A program made the position numbers and the translations under genes. DNA of 64,000 nt, taken from contig NZ_CP049744.1 in assembly GCF_000760935.2 (NCBI RefSeq), positions 3,379,501-3,443,500 on the forward strand, read 5' to 3'. Below the pieces are notes generated by a model. It did no database searches and had not been told where the DNA came from. It saw only the letters and a program-made list of their open reading frames with translations. Positions 19,621 to 30,505 of the stretch are shown here, in pieces (positions within the stretch are counted from its first letter, which is position 1; each line of letters starts with the position of its first letter). Source of the stretch: Rhodococcoides fascians A25f. GTDB taxonomy: Bacteria; Actinomycetota; Actinomycetes; Mycobacteriales; Mycobacteriaceae.

Positions 19621-19788
19621 ATGCCCGAATCCGGCAGTGAAGAATTGAAGAAGAAGTTCCGCGAGGTTCTGGAGCAGAAGAACAGCAAGGCCCACAATTC
19701 CGTCGAGCACAAAGACGGTGGACCGAAGGTCAACAGCACCCACGGACCGGCCGACCATCAGAAGATGTTCCGTCGCAAGAGCGTGTGA
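19621..19788 (+). CDS. small DUF5302-type protein
   Basis: 55 aa, highly charged: LKKKFREVLEQK forms an amphipathic helix near the N-terminus, and the rest (HKDGGPKVNSTHGPADHQKMFRRKSV) is basic and probably flexible. Small proteins of this type are common in actinobacteria and of unknown function. GAGGAG six nt before the ATG, and the strong terminator after the stop, support a real gene. It lies between the IclR regulator and the tRNA pair. Confidence 0.85.
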   Translation: MPESGSEELKKKFREVLEQKNSKAHNSVEHKDGGPKVNSTHGPADHQKMFRRKSV

Positions 19789-19805
19789 AGCATCCGGCCC
19801 GAAAC

Positions 19806-19845
19806 GACAACACCCTCTCGATCCGAGGATCGAGAGGGTGTTGTC
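19806..19845. terminator. bidirectional hairpin terminator (DUF5302 gene and tRNA-Glu)
   Basis: Perfect 18-bp stem GACAACACCCTCTCGATC with its complement and a 4-nt loop. It lies just after the small gene on the plus strand and 5 nt beyond tRNA-Glu on the minus strand. Confidence 0.85.
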
Positions 19846-19850
19846 AGTTG

Positions 19851-19923
19851 TAGCCCCGACGGGATTCGAACCCGCGCTACCGCCTTGAGAGGGCGGCGTC
19901 CTAGGCCGCTAGACGACGGGGCC
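19851..19923 (-). tRNA. tRNA-Glu (CTC)
   Basis: 73 nt that folds as a cloverleaf: acceptor GGCCCCG pairs with CGGGGCT, anticodon stem CCGCC/GGCGG with loop CTCTCAA (anticodon CTC), T-arm with TTCGAAT. CCA is not encoded. It lies 90 nt downstream of tRNA-Gln on the same strand. Confidence 0.97.
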
Positions 19924-20013
19924 AGGAACTTCACCTGCATTGTTTCGAGCTTGTAAGTGCCGAGTCAGCTTAACTGCCTCGGCACCGGCGACAAAATCGC
20001 CGCTACCTGCTCG

Positions 20014-20085
20014 CTGGGGTACCAGGACTCGAACCTAGAATGGCGGTACCAGAAACCGCTGTGTTGCCAATTACACCATACCCCA
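20014..20085 (-). tRNA. tRNA-Gln (CTG)
   Basis: 72 nt: acceptor TGGGGTA/TACCCCA with discriminator G, anticodon stem GCGGT/ACCGC with loop TTCTGGT (anticodon CTG), T-arm with TTCGAGT. CCA is not encoded. Probably co-transcribed with tRNA-Glu. The 90 nt between them hold nothing else that I can identify. Confidence 0.97.
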
Positions 20086-20330
20086 ATGGACTTGAATCGA
20101 ACTGCTCACCGACATCGGTGTGCACTGCGTTTCGAGCCGGGATAGAGACTATCAAAGGTGCATACCCATTCTCCAAATCGGCTGCTCAGAGCCTCCAAAA
20201 CGACGCTGTGGACGCGCTCCGACAGCGCTCGACCGGCGTCTGTCACCGATGCACGAGCCCGCACTGCCCCTCGGGTCGCACGTACAGCAGACTTGATCTT
20301 CGTGACCGCTCGCACACACCGCACAATCCG

Positions 20331-21914
20331 ATGAAGGTCGTGCTCGTACCTCGCGGCGAGCAGGCGGTACTGACGTATCTCGACGACGACTGTGCGATCC
20401 GAGGCGTACCCACCGTGGTCGAGGATCCGGCCGCAGCAGTTGCCGATCTCGAGGCGTCCGAACGGCCCAGATGGGTATGGGAGGACACCAGCCGGATCTA
20501 CCCTCGTCTCCTCGAACGTGGGATACGCGTGCGCCGTTGCCACGATCTCGCTCTGGTCGGCGCGATTCTGGCGATGCGAACCGGCTCCGCAGCTGTCCCA
20601 TCCGCACCCGCAGACCTGCGACCGGGACTGTTCGACGCGGATCCGCACTCCGACCCCGCAGAAGTGGTCACCGAGTACCAGCGTCAGTTCGAGCACATCG
20701 GTGCCGACCGCGCACTGCACCTACTGGCGGCAGCGGAATCGGCCGGGGGTCTGGCCGCTGCGGAGATGACCCACAGCGGATTGCCGTTCTCGGCAGCGGC
20801 GCACCGGCGTCATCTCGAGTCGATGCTCGGGGCCCGTCCGGTCGATGGTTCCCTCCCTCCGTCTCTGGTTCGGCTCGAAAGCGAGATCTCGTCGGCGTTC
20901 GGTCGACGCGTCAATCCTTCGTCGCCGGTGGAGGTGGTGGCCGCGTTCGCACGCTCCGGAATCGAACTGACATCGACTCGCGCACACGTCATCCGCGAGA
21001 TCGATCACCCTGCCGTCCCTCTGCTGTTGCGCCATCGCGATCTCTCGAAATTGCACAGTACGAATGGGTGGACTTGGCTGGACTCGTGGGTGCGGGGCGA
21101 TCGGTTCCGGCCGGTCTACGTTCCCGGTGCCGTGGTCTCGGGCCGGTGGGCAAGCCGCGGCGGGGGCGGTCTACAGATTCCGAAACCGTTGCGAGCCAGC
21201 GTGATCGCCGATCCCGGACATACGTTCGTCGCCGCCGACGCCGGACAACTCGAACCCCGCATTCTCGCGGCGATGTCCGGCGACCCACGCATGGTTGCCG
21301 CTGCCGGTACCGCTGATCTGTACGCACCTGTGGCAGCAGAGTCGTTCGAGGGCGATCGAGGCAAGGCCAAGGTCGCCGTTCTCGGAGTTCTGTACGGCGC
21401 GACGTCGGGTGAGGCTCGCGGTCTGCTGACGAGACTGCGGGCCAGGTTCCCCGGTGCGGTGGGACTCGTCGAAGAGGCCGCCCGCGCCGGCGAGCGGGGT
21501 GAGGTCGTCCGTTCGTGGCTGGGTCGGGCCTGCCCACCGCCCTCGGCGCAGTGGTGGGCCAGTGGTGACGCTCACGCACGTGGACGATTCACCCGTAACT
21601 TCGTGGTACAGGCCACCGCTGCGGAATGGGCGTTGTGCTTGTTGGCCGATCTGCGCGGACGATTGCGGGACGAGATCGGAGCCGGGAGTGGCGAGTTGGT
21701 GTTCTTTCAGCACGACGAAGTGGTGGTGCACTGCCCGACGGTCGATGCAGACACGGTGTCGGAAGCCGTTGCAGCGGCGGCATTGTCGGCTACTCGGTTG
21801 ATGTTCGGCGATACGGCCGTGCGGTTTCCGATGGAGACGAGAATCGACCGCTTCTACGGCGTTTCGGCTTCCGATTCGGAGTCGGAGTCGGAGTCGGAGT
21901 CGGAGTCCGACTGA
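20331..21914 (+). CDS. family A DNA polymerase, actinobacterial short form
   Basis: 527 aa. The C-terminal half carries polymerase A motifs: motif A DAGQLEPR (D303; Gln, Glu and Arg conserved), motif B RGKAKVAVLGVLYG (Arg, Lys and Tyr in register with E. coli Pol I, but Leu at the position of the usual Phe762), and motif C HDE (H461-D462-E463). There is no 5'-nuclease domain. Database entries call relatives bifunctional 3'-5' exonuclease/polymerase, but the N-terminal 280 residues show no clear Asp-x-Glu exonuclease motif. The protein ends in a Ser-Glu repeat tail. Its last 61 nt overlap the convergent YihY gene. The role is probably in repair or translesion synthesis. Confidence 0.88.
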   Translation: MKVVLVPRGEQAVLTYLDDDCAIRGVPTVVEDPAAAVADLEASERPRWVWEDTSRIYPRLLERGIRVRRCHDLALVGAILAMRTGSAAVPSAPADLRPGLFDADPHSDPAEVVTEYQRQFEHIGADRALHLLAAAESAGGLAAAEMTHSGLPFSAAAHRRHLESMLGARPVDGSLPPSLVRLESEISSAFGRRVNPSSPVEVVAAFARSGIELTSTRAHVIREIDHPAVPLLLRHRDLSKLHSTNGWTWLDSWVRGDRFRPVYVPGAVVSGRWASRGGGGLQIPKPLRASVIADPGHTFVAADAGQLEPRILAAMSGDPRMVAAAGTADLYAPVAAESFEGDRGKAKVAVLGVLYGATSGEARGLLTRLRARFPGAVGLVEEAARAGERGEVVRSWLGRACPPPSAQWWASGDAHARGRFTRNFVVQATAAEWALCLLADLRGRLRDEIGAGSGELVFFQHDEVVVHCPTVDADTVSEAVAAAALSATRLMFGDTAVRFPMETRIDRFYGVSASDSESESESESESD

Positions 21915-22876
21915 GCACTCGGTGGGTCCTCGAACGTCACCTCGATTTCCTCGAATGCTGTGCTGCGCTGCGCTTCTGCCTGTCCGGTGTAGGTGAGCTT
22001 GTCACCCTCGGTCAGTTCCACGTCGTCGGTGAAGGGTGCCAGAAGGGCTCGCGGGAAGAGTCGATCGACACGAACGACGTTGATCTCGATGCACATCACC
22101 ACGGACAACGAGGTGACGTACAGAAACGCGAGGAGTCCGAGCACCACGGCGAACACTCCGTTGGTGACGGTCGCATTGCTCACCACGTACTTGACGTAGA
22201 CGCTGCCGAAGCTCTGCAGCAGTTGCCAGATGATGCCCGCCGCGACGGCACCCGGCAGGACGTCTCGGATGGACAGGGGCCTGGCGGTCGCCAAGCGGAA
22301 GGCAACGACGAACACCGCGACGTACAGGAGGGTGGCCACGGTGAAAACGATCGGGCCGGCCTCGGGACCGAAATATCCTGCGGCACTGAGCACATTGACA
22401 GCCGTGATCGTGAGGGTCGCGATCCCGACAGTACCGAGCAGGCCCAACCCGCGCACGCGGGCGCGGATCGGATCGGGGCGCACGTTCTTGGGCACGGCCC
22501 ACGCGGTGTTGGTCGCGTTCTGTAATGCCACCGACACACCGAGCCCGCCGTAGAGGGATCCGAGTCCACCGACGACCAAACCCACGACACCGCCGCTGAT
22601 TCGATCCGGCTGCCCGAGTTCGTCACCGATCACCGGAATCTGCCCCAGCGCCGAGTCGAGGATCTGTTGTTGCAGTTCGGGGCTACCGACCAACACGATG
22701 CCCAGAACCGTGGAGAACAACAGGAGCGCGGGAAACAGCGAGACGAAGGCGTAGTAGGTGATCAGGGCGGCAAGATACCCGCCCTGATCGTCGACGAACT
22801 TGTACACCACCGCAATGGGATATCCGAGAACCGGCCGCCTGCGCTGCAGTCGGTCGAGTCGATCGGCGACACTCAT
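21854..22876 (-). CDS. YihY/virulence-factor-BrkB family membrane protein
   Basis: 340 aa with about six transmembrane helices. Family blocks visible are YYAFVSLFPALLL near residue 41 and QLLQSFGSVYVKYVV in the second half. Members are inner-membrane proteins of unclear function, once mislabelled RNase BN. The C-terminus ends in an acidic tail of Ser-Asp repeats encoded by the same hexanucleotide tract that gives the convergent polymerase its Ser-Glu tail. It lies 46 nt downstream of gltX on the same strand and probably belongs to that operon. Confidence 0.92.
   Translation of the reverse strand: MSVADRLDRLQRRRPVLGYPIAVVYKFVDDQGGYLAALITYYAFVSLFPALLLFSTVLGIVLVGSPELQQQILDSALGQIPVIGDELGQPDRISGGVVGLVVGGLGSLYGGLGVSVALQNATNTAWAVPKNVRPDPIRARVRGLGLLGTVGIATLTITAVNVLSAAGYFGPEAGPIVFTVATLLYVAVFVVAFRLATARPLSIRDVLPGAVAAGIIWQLLQSFGSVYVKYVVSNATVTNGVFAVVLGLLAFLYVTSLSVVMCIEINVVRVDRLFPRALLAPFTDDVELTEGDKLTYTGQAEAQRSTAFEEIEVTFEDPPSAQSDSDSDSDSDSESEAETP
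21876..21905. repeat. TCGGAG hexanucleotide repeat inside a convergent gene overlap
   Basis: Five perfect TCGGAG units with degenerate copies on both sides. The plus strand reads Ser-Glu in the polymerase tail; the minus strand reads Ser-Asp in the YihY tail. Copy-number change would lengthen or shorten both proteins in frame. Confidence 0.9.
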
Positions 22877-22922
22877 GTGTCGAAATCTCCGACCGAGCGT
22901 GACGGCCCGCGACGAACCGCCG

Positions 22923-24398
22923 TCACGCGATACGAGTGCGTGCAGCAGCCAGACGAGCGAGGGTCCTCTCGCGGCCGAGCAGTTCCATGGACTCGTAGAG
23001 CGGCGGGCTGATGTGCGACCCTGTCACTCCCACTCGAACCGGAGCAAAGGCCTTGCGCGGCTTGAGCTCCAGCTTCTCGATCAACGCGTCCTTGAGAGTC
23101 GCTTCCAGGTCCGCCGTGGTCCAGGTCTGCAACGCCGTCAGTGCCTCGACAGTGGCGTCGAGAACGGGTGCGGCATCGGGGCCGAGGTTCTTGGCTGCAG
23201 CAGCGGGATCGATCTCGAAGTCCGCCTCGTCGACGAACAAGAATTTCAGCAGTCCCCAGGCGTCCGACAGCACGACGATGCGGGTCTGCACCAGATCGGC
23301 CGCGACGGCGAAGATCTTTTCGTCGACCGGCTCGGTGAGATAGCCTCGAGCGACGAGGTATTCGCGCAAGCGCGCCGCGAAATCGTCCGCTGCCAGCATC
23401 CTGATGTGCTCGGCGTTGATCGCGTCGGCCTTCTTCTGATCGAAGCGCGCCGGGTTGGAATTGACCGACGAGATCTCGAACGCCTCCACCATCTCGTCGA
23501 GCGAGAACACATCGTGGTCGTCCGAGATGCCCCACCCGAGAAGGGCGAGGTAGTTCAGCAACCCCTCGGGGATGAATCCCCGATCGCGGTGGATGAAGAG
23601 ATCGGCTTCGGGATCACGCTTGGACAGCTTCTTGTTGCCCTGGCCCATCACGAACGGCAGATGCCCGAACTCCGGGGTCCGATCGGCCACGCCGATTCGG
23701 ATCAGCGCCTCGTAGAGGGCGAGCTGACGAGGGGTCGACGACAGCAGGTCTTCGCCACGCAGCACATGGGTGATCTTCATCAGTGCGTCGTCGACGGGAT
23801 TGACCAACGTGTACAGCGGAACTCCGTTACCGCGGGTCAACGCGAAGTCCGGTACGGTTCCCGCCTTGAACGTGGTCTCCCCGCGTACGAGGTCGTTCCA
23901 GGTCAGATCGTGATCGGGCATACGCAGCCGTACGACGGCTCCACGCCCCTCGTCCAGAAAGCCCTGCCGCTGTTCCGGAGTCAGATCGCGGTCGAAGTTG
24001 TCGTAGCCGAGCTTGGGGTCGCGCCCGGCGGCCTTGTGGCGAGCTTCGACTTCCTCGGGCGTGGAAAACGATTCGTAGGCTTCACCGGCGTCGAGCAACT
24101 GTCGAACGACGGCCGTGTGCTGCTCTCGACGCAAAGACTGACGGTAGGGCTCGTACGGACCGCCCACCTCGGGACCCTCGTCCCAGTCGAGACCGAGCCA
24201 GCGCAATGCGTCGAGCAGGGCGGCGTAGGACTCCTCGGAGTCGCGTGCGGCGTCCGTGTCCTCGATGCGAAAGACGAAAGTTCCACCGTGATGCCTCGCG
24301 AACGCCCAGTTGAACAGCGCTGTTCGGATGAGTCCGACGTGCGGGGTACCGGTGGGAGACGGGCAGAATCGAACGCGTACGGCTGCTGGAGTGGTCAT
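22923..24398 (-). CDS. gltX: glutamate--tRNA ligase
   Basis: 491 aa class I synthetase. The HIGH-type motif reads [12 protein letters not shown] (about residues 11-22) and the KMSKS-type motif reads KKLSKRD. It charges tRNA-Glu; actinobacteria lack GlnRS, so it also misacylates tRNA-Gln, which the GatCAB amidotransferase (gatB, gatA and gatC elsewhere in this window) converts to Gln-tRNA. Both cognate tRNA genes lie about 3 kb away. It starts 7 nt after the FAH-family gene, one operon. Confidence 0.98.
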   Translation of the reverse strand: MTTPAAVRVRFCPSPTGTPHVGLIRTALFNWAFARHHGGTFVFRIEDTDAARDSEESYAALLDALRWLGLDWDEGPEVGGPYEPYRQSLRREQHTAVVRQLLDAGEAYESFSTPEEVEARHKAAGRDPKLGYDNFDRDLTPEQRQGFLDEGRGAVVRLRMPDHDLTWNDLVRGETTFKAGTVPDFALTRGNGVPLYTLVNPVDDALMKITHVLRGEDLLSSTPRQLALYEALIRIGVADRTPEFGHLPFVMGQGNKKLSKRDPEADLFIHRDRGFIPEGLLNYLALLGWGISDDHDVFSLDEMVEAFEISSVNSNPARFDQKKADAINAEHIRMLAADDFAARLREYLVARGYLTEPVDEKIFAVAADLVQTRIVVLSDAWGLLKFLFVDEADFEIDPAAAAKNLGPDAAPVLDATVEALTALQTWTTADLEATLKDALIEKLELKPRKAFAPVRVGVTGSHISPPLYESMELLGRERTLARLAAARTRIA

Positions 24399-24405
24399 CG
24401 TTGCC

Positions 24406-25179
24406 CTACTTCTTCGCTGCGACGGGATTGGTCAGGGTACCGATTCCCTCGACGGTGATCGACACACTGTCACCGTCGACGATGGGTCCCACTCCCTCGG
24501 GGGTTCCAGTGAGGATCACGTCGCCGGGGAGCAGCGTCATCACCGCGGACACCCACTCGATGATCTTCGGAATGTCGTGCAGCAGAAGCGAAGTGCGGCT
24601 CCGCTGCTTGACGACACCGTCGACCTCGGTCTTGATCTCCAGATCGGAGGGATCGAGCGAGGTCTCGATCCACGGCCCCAGTGGGCAGAAGGTGTCGTGC
24701 CCCTTGGCACGAGTCCACTGCCCATCGTTCTTCTGGTGGTCGCGGGCCGAGACGTCGTTGGCGACGGTGTATCCGAGCACCACCTCGTACGCCTTCGACG
24801 CCGGAACGTCCTTGCAGGGACGACCGATCACGATGGCCAGTTCACCCTCGTAATGCACCTCGCTCGACGACGACGGCAGCACGATGGCCGCACCCGGGCC
24901 GACGATGGAGGTGTTCGGCTTGATGAAGATCACGGGGTCCTTCGGTGCCTCACCGCCCATCTCGGCCGCGTGAGCGGCGTAGTTCTTGCCGATGGCGATG
25001 ACCTTGCTGGCGAGGATGGGAGCGAGCAGTCGTACGTCGGCAAGCGGCCACGACCGACCCGTGAACGTGGGTGTGCCGAAAGGATGTTCGGCAATTTCCT
25101 TCGCAGTCTGCGAGTCACCCTCACCTTCGATACTCACGAATGCCACACCATCAGGACTTGCAATTCGACCGAGACGCAT
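24406..25179 (-). CDS. fumarylacetoacetate hydrolase-family protein
   Basis: 257 aa. The FAH C-terminal fold is clear: [27 protein letters not shown], the metal-binding [14 protein letters not shown] (two Glu), and [14 protein letters not shown]. Members hydrolyse or decarboxylate 2-oxo acids with Mg, for example acylpyruvases or 2-hydroxyhepta-2,4-diene-1,7-dioate isomerase; the exact substrate cannot be told. It sits directly upstream of gltX (7 nt), an order also present in mycobacteria. Confidence 0.93.
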   Translation of the reverse strand: MRLGRIASPDGVAFVSIEGEGDSQTAKEIAEHPFGTPTFTGRSWPLADVRLLAPILASKVIAIGKNYAAHAAEMGGEAPKDPVIFIKPNTSIVGPGAAIVLPSSSSEVHYEGELAIVIGRPCKDVPASKAYEVVLGYTVANDVSARDHQKNDGQWTRAKGHDTFCPLGPWIETSLDPSDLEIKTEVDGVVKQRSRTSLLLHDIPKIIEWVSAVMTLLPGDVILTGTPEGVGPIVDGDSVSITVEGIGTLTNPVAAKK

Positions 25180-25312
25180 GCCCGAAGTCTATCGACCGTC
25201 GTTCTCCACACGTCGACGCCGTCCGATCCGTTGATCCTTCGCCGGTGTAATGTTCCGAATAAGTTCCATATTTCAAGACTGAATGTTCACATAGTGAGAT
25301 CGCGAGGACGGA

Positions 25313-26524
25313 ATGGACGCCACGAAGCAGTTGTCCGGTATCGGCGAGGCACGACGGTGGTTCATGCTCGTACTCGGAATGCTTGCGCAGACTGCAGGTG
25401 CCGTCTTCATCAACGGTGCTGCATTTCTCATTCCCGCTCTGCACGACGACCGAGGGCTCGGCCTTGCCACGGCAGGATTCGTCGTTGCGATGCCCACCGT
25501 CGGCATCATGTTGACCCTCATCGCATGGGGCGTGCTCGTCGACCGGATCGGCGAGCGTCTCGTCCTGGTGATCGGGCTCGGGCTCACGGCCGCCGCGAGT
25601 GTCGCTGCAGTGGTCAGCACCTCCATTCCGGTGCTGGCCGTTCTTCTGCTGATCGGCGGTATGGCAGCCGCCAGTGCGAACAGCGCGAGCGGACGAGTCG
25701 TGGTGGGATGGTTCCCGCCGCATCGCCGTGGATTGGCGATGGGTATCAGGCAGATGTCGGTACCGCTGGGCGTGGCCGTTGCGGCACTGACCATCCCACC
25801 CATCGCCCGGGACCACGGCGTCGGAGCGGCTTTGCTCGTACCCGCCGCCGTGTGCGCAACAGCCGCACTCCTGTGTCTCGCTGTCGTCGACCCCCCGCGT
25901 CCCAATCGCACCGATGCGGCGGAGCAGGGTTTGCTCGACAATCCGTACCGAGGCAGCAGGCAACTGTGGCGCATTCACGCCACGTCGATCCTGTTGGTGG
26001 TCCCGCAGTACGTGGTCTGGACGTACGCGCTCGTCTGGCTGATGACCGACCGAGGATGGACGGCGGCGGCGGCGGGCGTTCTCGTCACGGTCACGCAGAT
26101 TCTCGGCGCACTGGGCCGGATGAGCGTCGGCGCACTGTCCGATCGGGTCGGCAGCCGCATGCGGCCCCTACGGTGGGTCGCGGTGACTGCCGCCGTCAGC
26201 ATGCTCGGACTCGGAGTGGCCGACTGGTTCGACTCCCCCGTCGCGATCGTGCTGCTCGTCGTCGCGTCCGTAGCCACCGTTGCCCCGAACGGTCTTGCCT
26301 TCACCGCAGTCGCCGAGATATCTGGACCGTATTGGAGCGGCCGCGCCCTCGGCGTGCAGAACACGAGTCAATACGTGTTCGCGTCGGCCGTGCCGCCGGT
26401 GTTCGGGGCACTTGCGGCGGTCAGCTTTCCCATCGCATTCCTGGTGTCGGCGATCTTCCCCGCACTCTCCGTGCCGATCGTCCCCGACGATCCACGTCCC
26501 GAGATTCCCGACAGCGCGGGCTGA
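25313..26524 (+). CDS. major facilitator superfamily transporter
   Basis: 403 aa with 12 predicted transmembrane helices in two sets of six. The loop between helices 2 and 3 carries the MFS motif A remnant GVLVDRIGERLVL, repeated in the second half as GALSDRVGSRMRPL. The substrate is unknown; the M. tuberculosis protein at this place is Rv2994. GAGGACGGA before the ATG is the likely ribosome-binding site. It is divergent from the FAH gene and convergent with leuB, with a strong hairpin between. Confidence 0.92.
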   Translation: MDATKQLSGIGEARRWFMLVLGMLAQTAGAVFINGAAFLIPALHDDRGLGLATAGFVVAMPTVGIMLTLIAWGVLVDRIGERLVLVIGLGLTAAASVAAVVSTSIPVLAVLLLIGGMAAASANSASGRVVVGWFPPHRRGLAMGIRQMSVPLGVAVAALTIPPIARDHGVGAALLVPAAVCATAALLCLAVVDPPRPNRTDAAEQGLLDNPYRGSRQLWRIHATSILLVVPQYVVWTYALVWLMTDRGWTAAAAGVLVTVTQILGALGRMSVGALSDRVGSRMRPLRWVAVTAAVSMLGLGVADWFDSPVAIVLLVVASVATVAPNGLAFTAVAEISGPYWSGRALGVQNTSQYVFASAVPPVFGALAAVSFPIAFLVSAIFPALSVPIVPDDPRPEIPDSAG

Positions 26525-26549
26525 TCCAGCACGGCGGGGATATCCGGAA

Positions 26550-26596
26550 ACACGACATGCCACGGTGGGCAGTCGGCCTACCGTGGCATGTCGTGT
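26550..26596. terminator. bidirectional hairpin terminator between the MFS gene and leuB
   Basis: Perfect 17-bp inverted repeat ACACGACATGCCACGGT with its complement and a 13-nt loop, placed between convergent stops. Confidence 0.8.
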
Positions 26597-26604
26597 CGAT
26601 CGAG

Positions 26605-27615
26605 CTACAGGCGAGCGGCGATTCGTGCGCCGATCTCCTTCGTCGACGCCGCCGTCGTTCCTCGCTGCGCGAGATCCGCTGCGACAGCGGCTTCCACTCG
26701 CGCGGCTCCCGCCGCATCTCCGAGATGATCGAGCAACAGCGACACCGACAGGATGGCAGCGGTCGGATCTGCCTTCTGCTGTCCGGCGATGTCGGGCGCA
26801 CTACCGTGAACCGGCTCGAACATGCTCGGGTTGGTACCGGTCGCATCGATGTTTCCGCTTGCGGCCAAACCGATTCCACCGGTCACTGCGGCCGAGAGGT
26901 CGGTCACGATGTCGCCGAACAGGTTGTCGGTGACGATCACATCGAACCGACCGGGATCGGTGACGAGGTGAATCATCGCGGCATCGATGTGCTGATATGC
27001 GACCTCGACGTCCGGAAATTCCGCGGCGACCTCGTCGACGGTGCGAGCCCACAGGCTGCCTGCGAAGGTCAGCACATTGGTCTTGTGCAGCAGCGTCAGA
27101 TGCTTCTTCCGAGTGAGCGCTCGCTCGAAACCGTTGCGCACCACCCGCTCCACGCCGTAGCGCGTGTTGACGCTGACCTCGGTAGCGACCTCGTGCGGCG
27201 TACCGACCCGAAGCGCACCACCGTTTCCGGTGTAGGGCCCCTCGGTGCCCTCGCGCACGACGACGACGTCGATCTCCTTGTCGCCGGCCAGCGGGCCGAC
27301 AACTCCGGGATACAGCTTGGCCGGACGCAGATTGATGTGATGATCGAGCGCGAATCGAGCGCGCAGAAGCAACCCGCGTTCGAGCACACCACTGGGTACC
27401 GACGGATCGCCGATGGCTCCCAACAGGATTGCGTCGTGCTCACGCAGTTCCGCCAACACCGAGTCCGGTAGCAGCTCCCCGGTGGCGTTGTAGCGGCGCG
27501 CGCCGAGGTCGTACTCGGTCTTCTCGGTACCGGGCGCGACCACGTCGAGCACGGCAAGCGCCTCGGCGACGACCTCGGGTCCGATTCCGTCCCCGGCGAT
27601 GACGGCCAGCTTCAT
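26605..27615 (-). CDS. leuB: 3-isopropylmalate dehydrogenase
   Basis: 336 aa, the shorter actinobacterial form. It oxidises and decarboxylates 3-isopropylmalate with NAD in leucine synthesis. Signature parts are [10 protein letters not shown] at the N-terminus, [11 protein letters not shown], the metal-binding [17 protein letters not shown], and GSAPDIAGQ for NAD. GAGGAGTGAG before the ATG sets the start. It lies 42 nt after serA on the same strand and may be co-transcribed. Confidence 0.98.
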   Translation of the reverse strand: MKLAVIAGDGIGPEVVAEALAVLDVVAPGTEKTEYDLGARRYNATGELLPDSVLAELREHDAILLGAIGDPSVPSGVLERGLLLRARFALDHHINLRPAKLYPGVVGPLAGDKEIDVVVVREGTEGPYTGNGGALRVGTPHEVATEVSVNTRYGVERVVRNGFERALTRKKHLTLLHKTNVLTFAGSLWARTVDEVAAEFPDVEVAYQHIDAAMIHLVTDPGRFDVIVTDNLFGDIVTDLSAAVTGGIGLAASGNIDATGTNPSMFEPVHGSAPDIAGQQKADPTAAILSVSLLLDHLGDAAGAARVEAAVAADLAQRGTTAASTKEIGARIAARL

Positions 27616-27657
27616 CTCACTCCTCGTAGTTCGTGTTGGTCCGATCGGCTGCGGCGA

Positions 27658-29253
27658 TCAGGACAGGTCGACCAGCTCGATGGTGGATGCACCGACCGCA
27701 CCGGCGATGCTCGCACTGAGCTCGGCCGGAACGTCCTTGTCGACGCGCAACAGAATCGTTGCGCCGTCACCCTCGGAGTCCTGGCTCAGCGCAGCGGCCT
27801 GGATGTCGATGCCTGCATCACCGAGCAGCGTGCCGATCCGGCCGAGACTGCCGGGCTGATCCGCGTAGTTGACGATGAGGTTCTTGCCCTCGGCGCGCAG
27901 ATCGAAGTTGCGACCGTTGATGTTGACGATCTTCTCGACCTGCGTCGTCCCGGTGAGAGTTCCGGCGACGTTCAGGACCGTTCCGTCGCCGTACACGGCC
28001 CGGACGTCGACGACGCTGCGGTGGTTCTCACTTTCGGACGCCGTGGTGACCTCGGCGGTGACGCCACGCTCCTCGGCGAGCGACGGAGCGTTGACGAACG
28101 TGACCGAGTCCTCGATGACCGCAGAGAACAAGCCCCGCAACGCCGACAGCTTGAGGATCTCGACGTCCTCGGCGGCCAGTTCGCCGCGTACGTCGACCGA
28201 GAGCGACGTGGGAAGCTCGGCGGACAGTGCGCCCAGCAGTACCCCCTGCTTGCGCACGATCTCGAGCCACGGCGAGACCTCTTCGCCGACGGCCCCACCC
28301 TTGACGTTGACCGCGTCGGGCACGAATTCACCTGCGAGAGCGAGCAACACGGACTTGGCCACATCGGTGCCTGCGCGGTCCTGGGCCTCGGTGGTCGACG
28401 CGCCGAGGTGCGGGGTGACGACGACCTGGGGCAGCTCGAACAACGGGCTGTCGGTGCACGGCTCGGAGGCGTAGACGTCGATACCGGCGGCGAAGACATG
28501 ACCACTGGTGATGGCGTCGGCCAGCGCCTGCTCGTCGACCAGACCACCGCGAGCGGCGTTGACGACGATGACACCCGGCTTGGTCTTGGCGAGGGCTTCC
28601 TTGCCGATGATGCCCTTGGTCTCGGGCGTCTTCGGCAGGTGAACCGAGAACATGTCTGCGCGCTCGAGCAGCTCGTCCAAGCTCACCAGTTCGATACCGA
28701 GCTGCGCCGCGCGGGCAGCGGAGACGTAGGGGTCGTAGGCGATGATGTGGGTTTCGAATGCGGCGAGACGCTGCGCGAACAACTGACCGATGCGGCCGAG
28801 ACCCACGACACCGACGGTCTTGCCGAAGATCTCGACACCGTTGAACTTGCTGCGCTTCCACTCGTGCTGACGCAGGGTGGCGTCGGCAGCGGGAATCTGA
28901 CGCGCGGCCGAGAGGAGCAACGTGACTGCATGCTCGGCGGCGGTGTGGATGTTGGAGGTCGGTGCGTTGACGACGAGGACGCCGCGCTCGGTGGCTGCGG
29001 GTACGTCGACGTTGTCCAGGCCGACGCCGGCGCGGGCGACGATCTTGAGATTGGTCCCGGCAGCGAGCACCTCGGCGTCGACCGTGGTCGCGGAACGCAC
29101 GAGGATCGCGTCGGCCTCGGGAACCGCGGCGAGCAGCGCGGGACGATCCGGGCCGTCGACCCAACGGACCTCGACGCCGTCACCCAGTGCCTCGACGGTG
29201 GACTGCGCAAGTTTGTCGGCGATCAGAACGACAGGACGGCCTGGCTGGCTCAC
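27658..29253 (-). CDS. serA: D-3-phosphoglycerate dehydrogenase, long form with ASB and ACT domains
   Basis: 531 aa, first step of serine synthesis. The N-terminal catalytic/NAD domain (about 1-305) has VGLGRIGQ and the catalytic Arg and His regions ([27 protein letters not shown]). It is followed by the intervening ASB domain (about 320-450) and a C-terminal ACT domain (about 455-531) that binds serine for feedback inhibition, as in the M. tuberculosis enzyme. GTG start with AGGGAG 8 nt upstream. The ilvC terminator separates it from ilvC. Confidence 0.98.
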   Translation of the reverse strand: MSQPGRPVVLIADKLAQSTVEALGDGVEVRWVDGPDRPALLAAVPEADAILVRSATTVDAEVLAAGTNLKIVARAGVGLDNVDVPAATERGVLVVNAPTSNIHTAAEHAVTLLLSAARQIPAADATLRQHEWKRSKFNGVEIFGKTVGVVGLGRIGQLFAQRLAAFETHIIAYDPYVSAARAAQLGIELVSLDELLERADMFSVHLPKTPETKGIIGKEALAKTKPGVIVVNAARGGLVDEQALADAITSGHVFAAGIDVYASEPCTDSPLFELPQVVVTPHLGASTTEAQDRAGTDVAKSVLLALAGEFVPDAVNVKGGAVGEEVSPWLEIVRKQGVLLGALSAELPTSLSVDVRGELAAEDVEILKLSALRGLFSAVIEDSVTFVNAPSLAEERGVTAEVTTASESENHRSVVDVRAVYGDGTVLNVAGTLTGTTQVEKIVNINGRNFDLRAEGKNLIVNYADQPGSLGRIGTLLGDAGIDIQAAALSQDSEGDGATILLRVDKDVPAELSASIAGAVGASTIELVDLS

Positions 29254-29371
29254 GTGAAGAACTCCCTAAGTCGGTTCGAGACTGTTGACGGTAAAAATTT
29301 CGGAGCTGGTGCAGCAGAAACAGTTTAGTGGCCGGCGACGTCGAGCTGCGACGCCACCGTCGGGCACGCAC

Positions 29372-29408
29372 CGAAGGGCACCGCCACCTTGTGTAGCGGT
29401 GCCCTTCG
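29372..29408 (-). terminator. terminator of the ilvBNC transcript
   Basis: Perfect 13-bp stem CGAAGGGCACCGC / GCGGTGCCCTTCG with an 11-nt loop, about 34 nt downstream of the ilvC stop and upstream of serA, which therefore needs its own promoter in the following 120 nt. Confidence 0.75.
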
Positions 29409-29441
29409 ATCAGTGTGCGTGCGAACGCGATTCGGCGAGAA

Positions 29442-30461
<1,020 letters not shown>

Positions 30462-30505
30462 TTACCTTTCCTCTTGGGTTTTACGTGTGTTCGTCACCGG
30501 GGCCG

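Noticed and set aside
19851..20085. tRNA pair as a phage or island attachment site
   Set aside because: No integrase gene and no duplicated tRNA 3' end was seen on either side; the flanks match conserved gene order.
21876..21905. Short regular repeats as a possible CRISPR array
   Set aside because: Units are 6 nt without spacers and are coding on both strands; no cas genes are present.
24310..27471. A very long open frame (over 1000 codons) on the plus strand
   Set aside because: It runs antisense through the FAH-family gene and leuB and out of frame through the MFS gene, all with clear families. High GC leaves the opposite strand free of stops.
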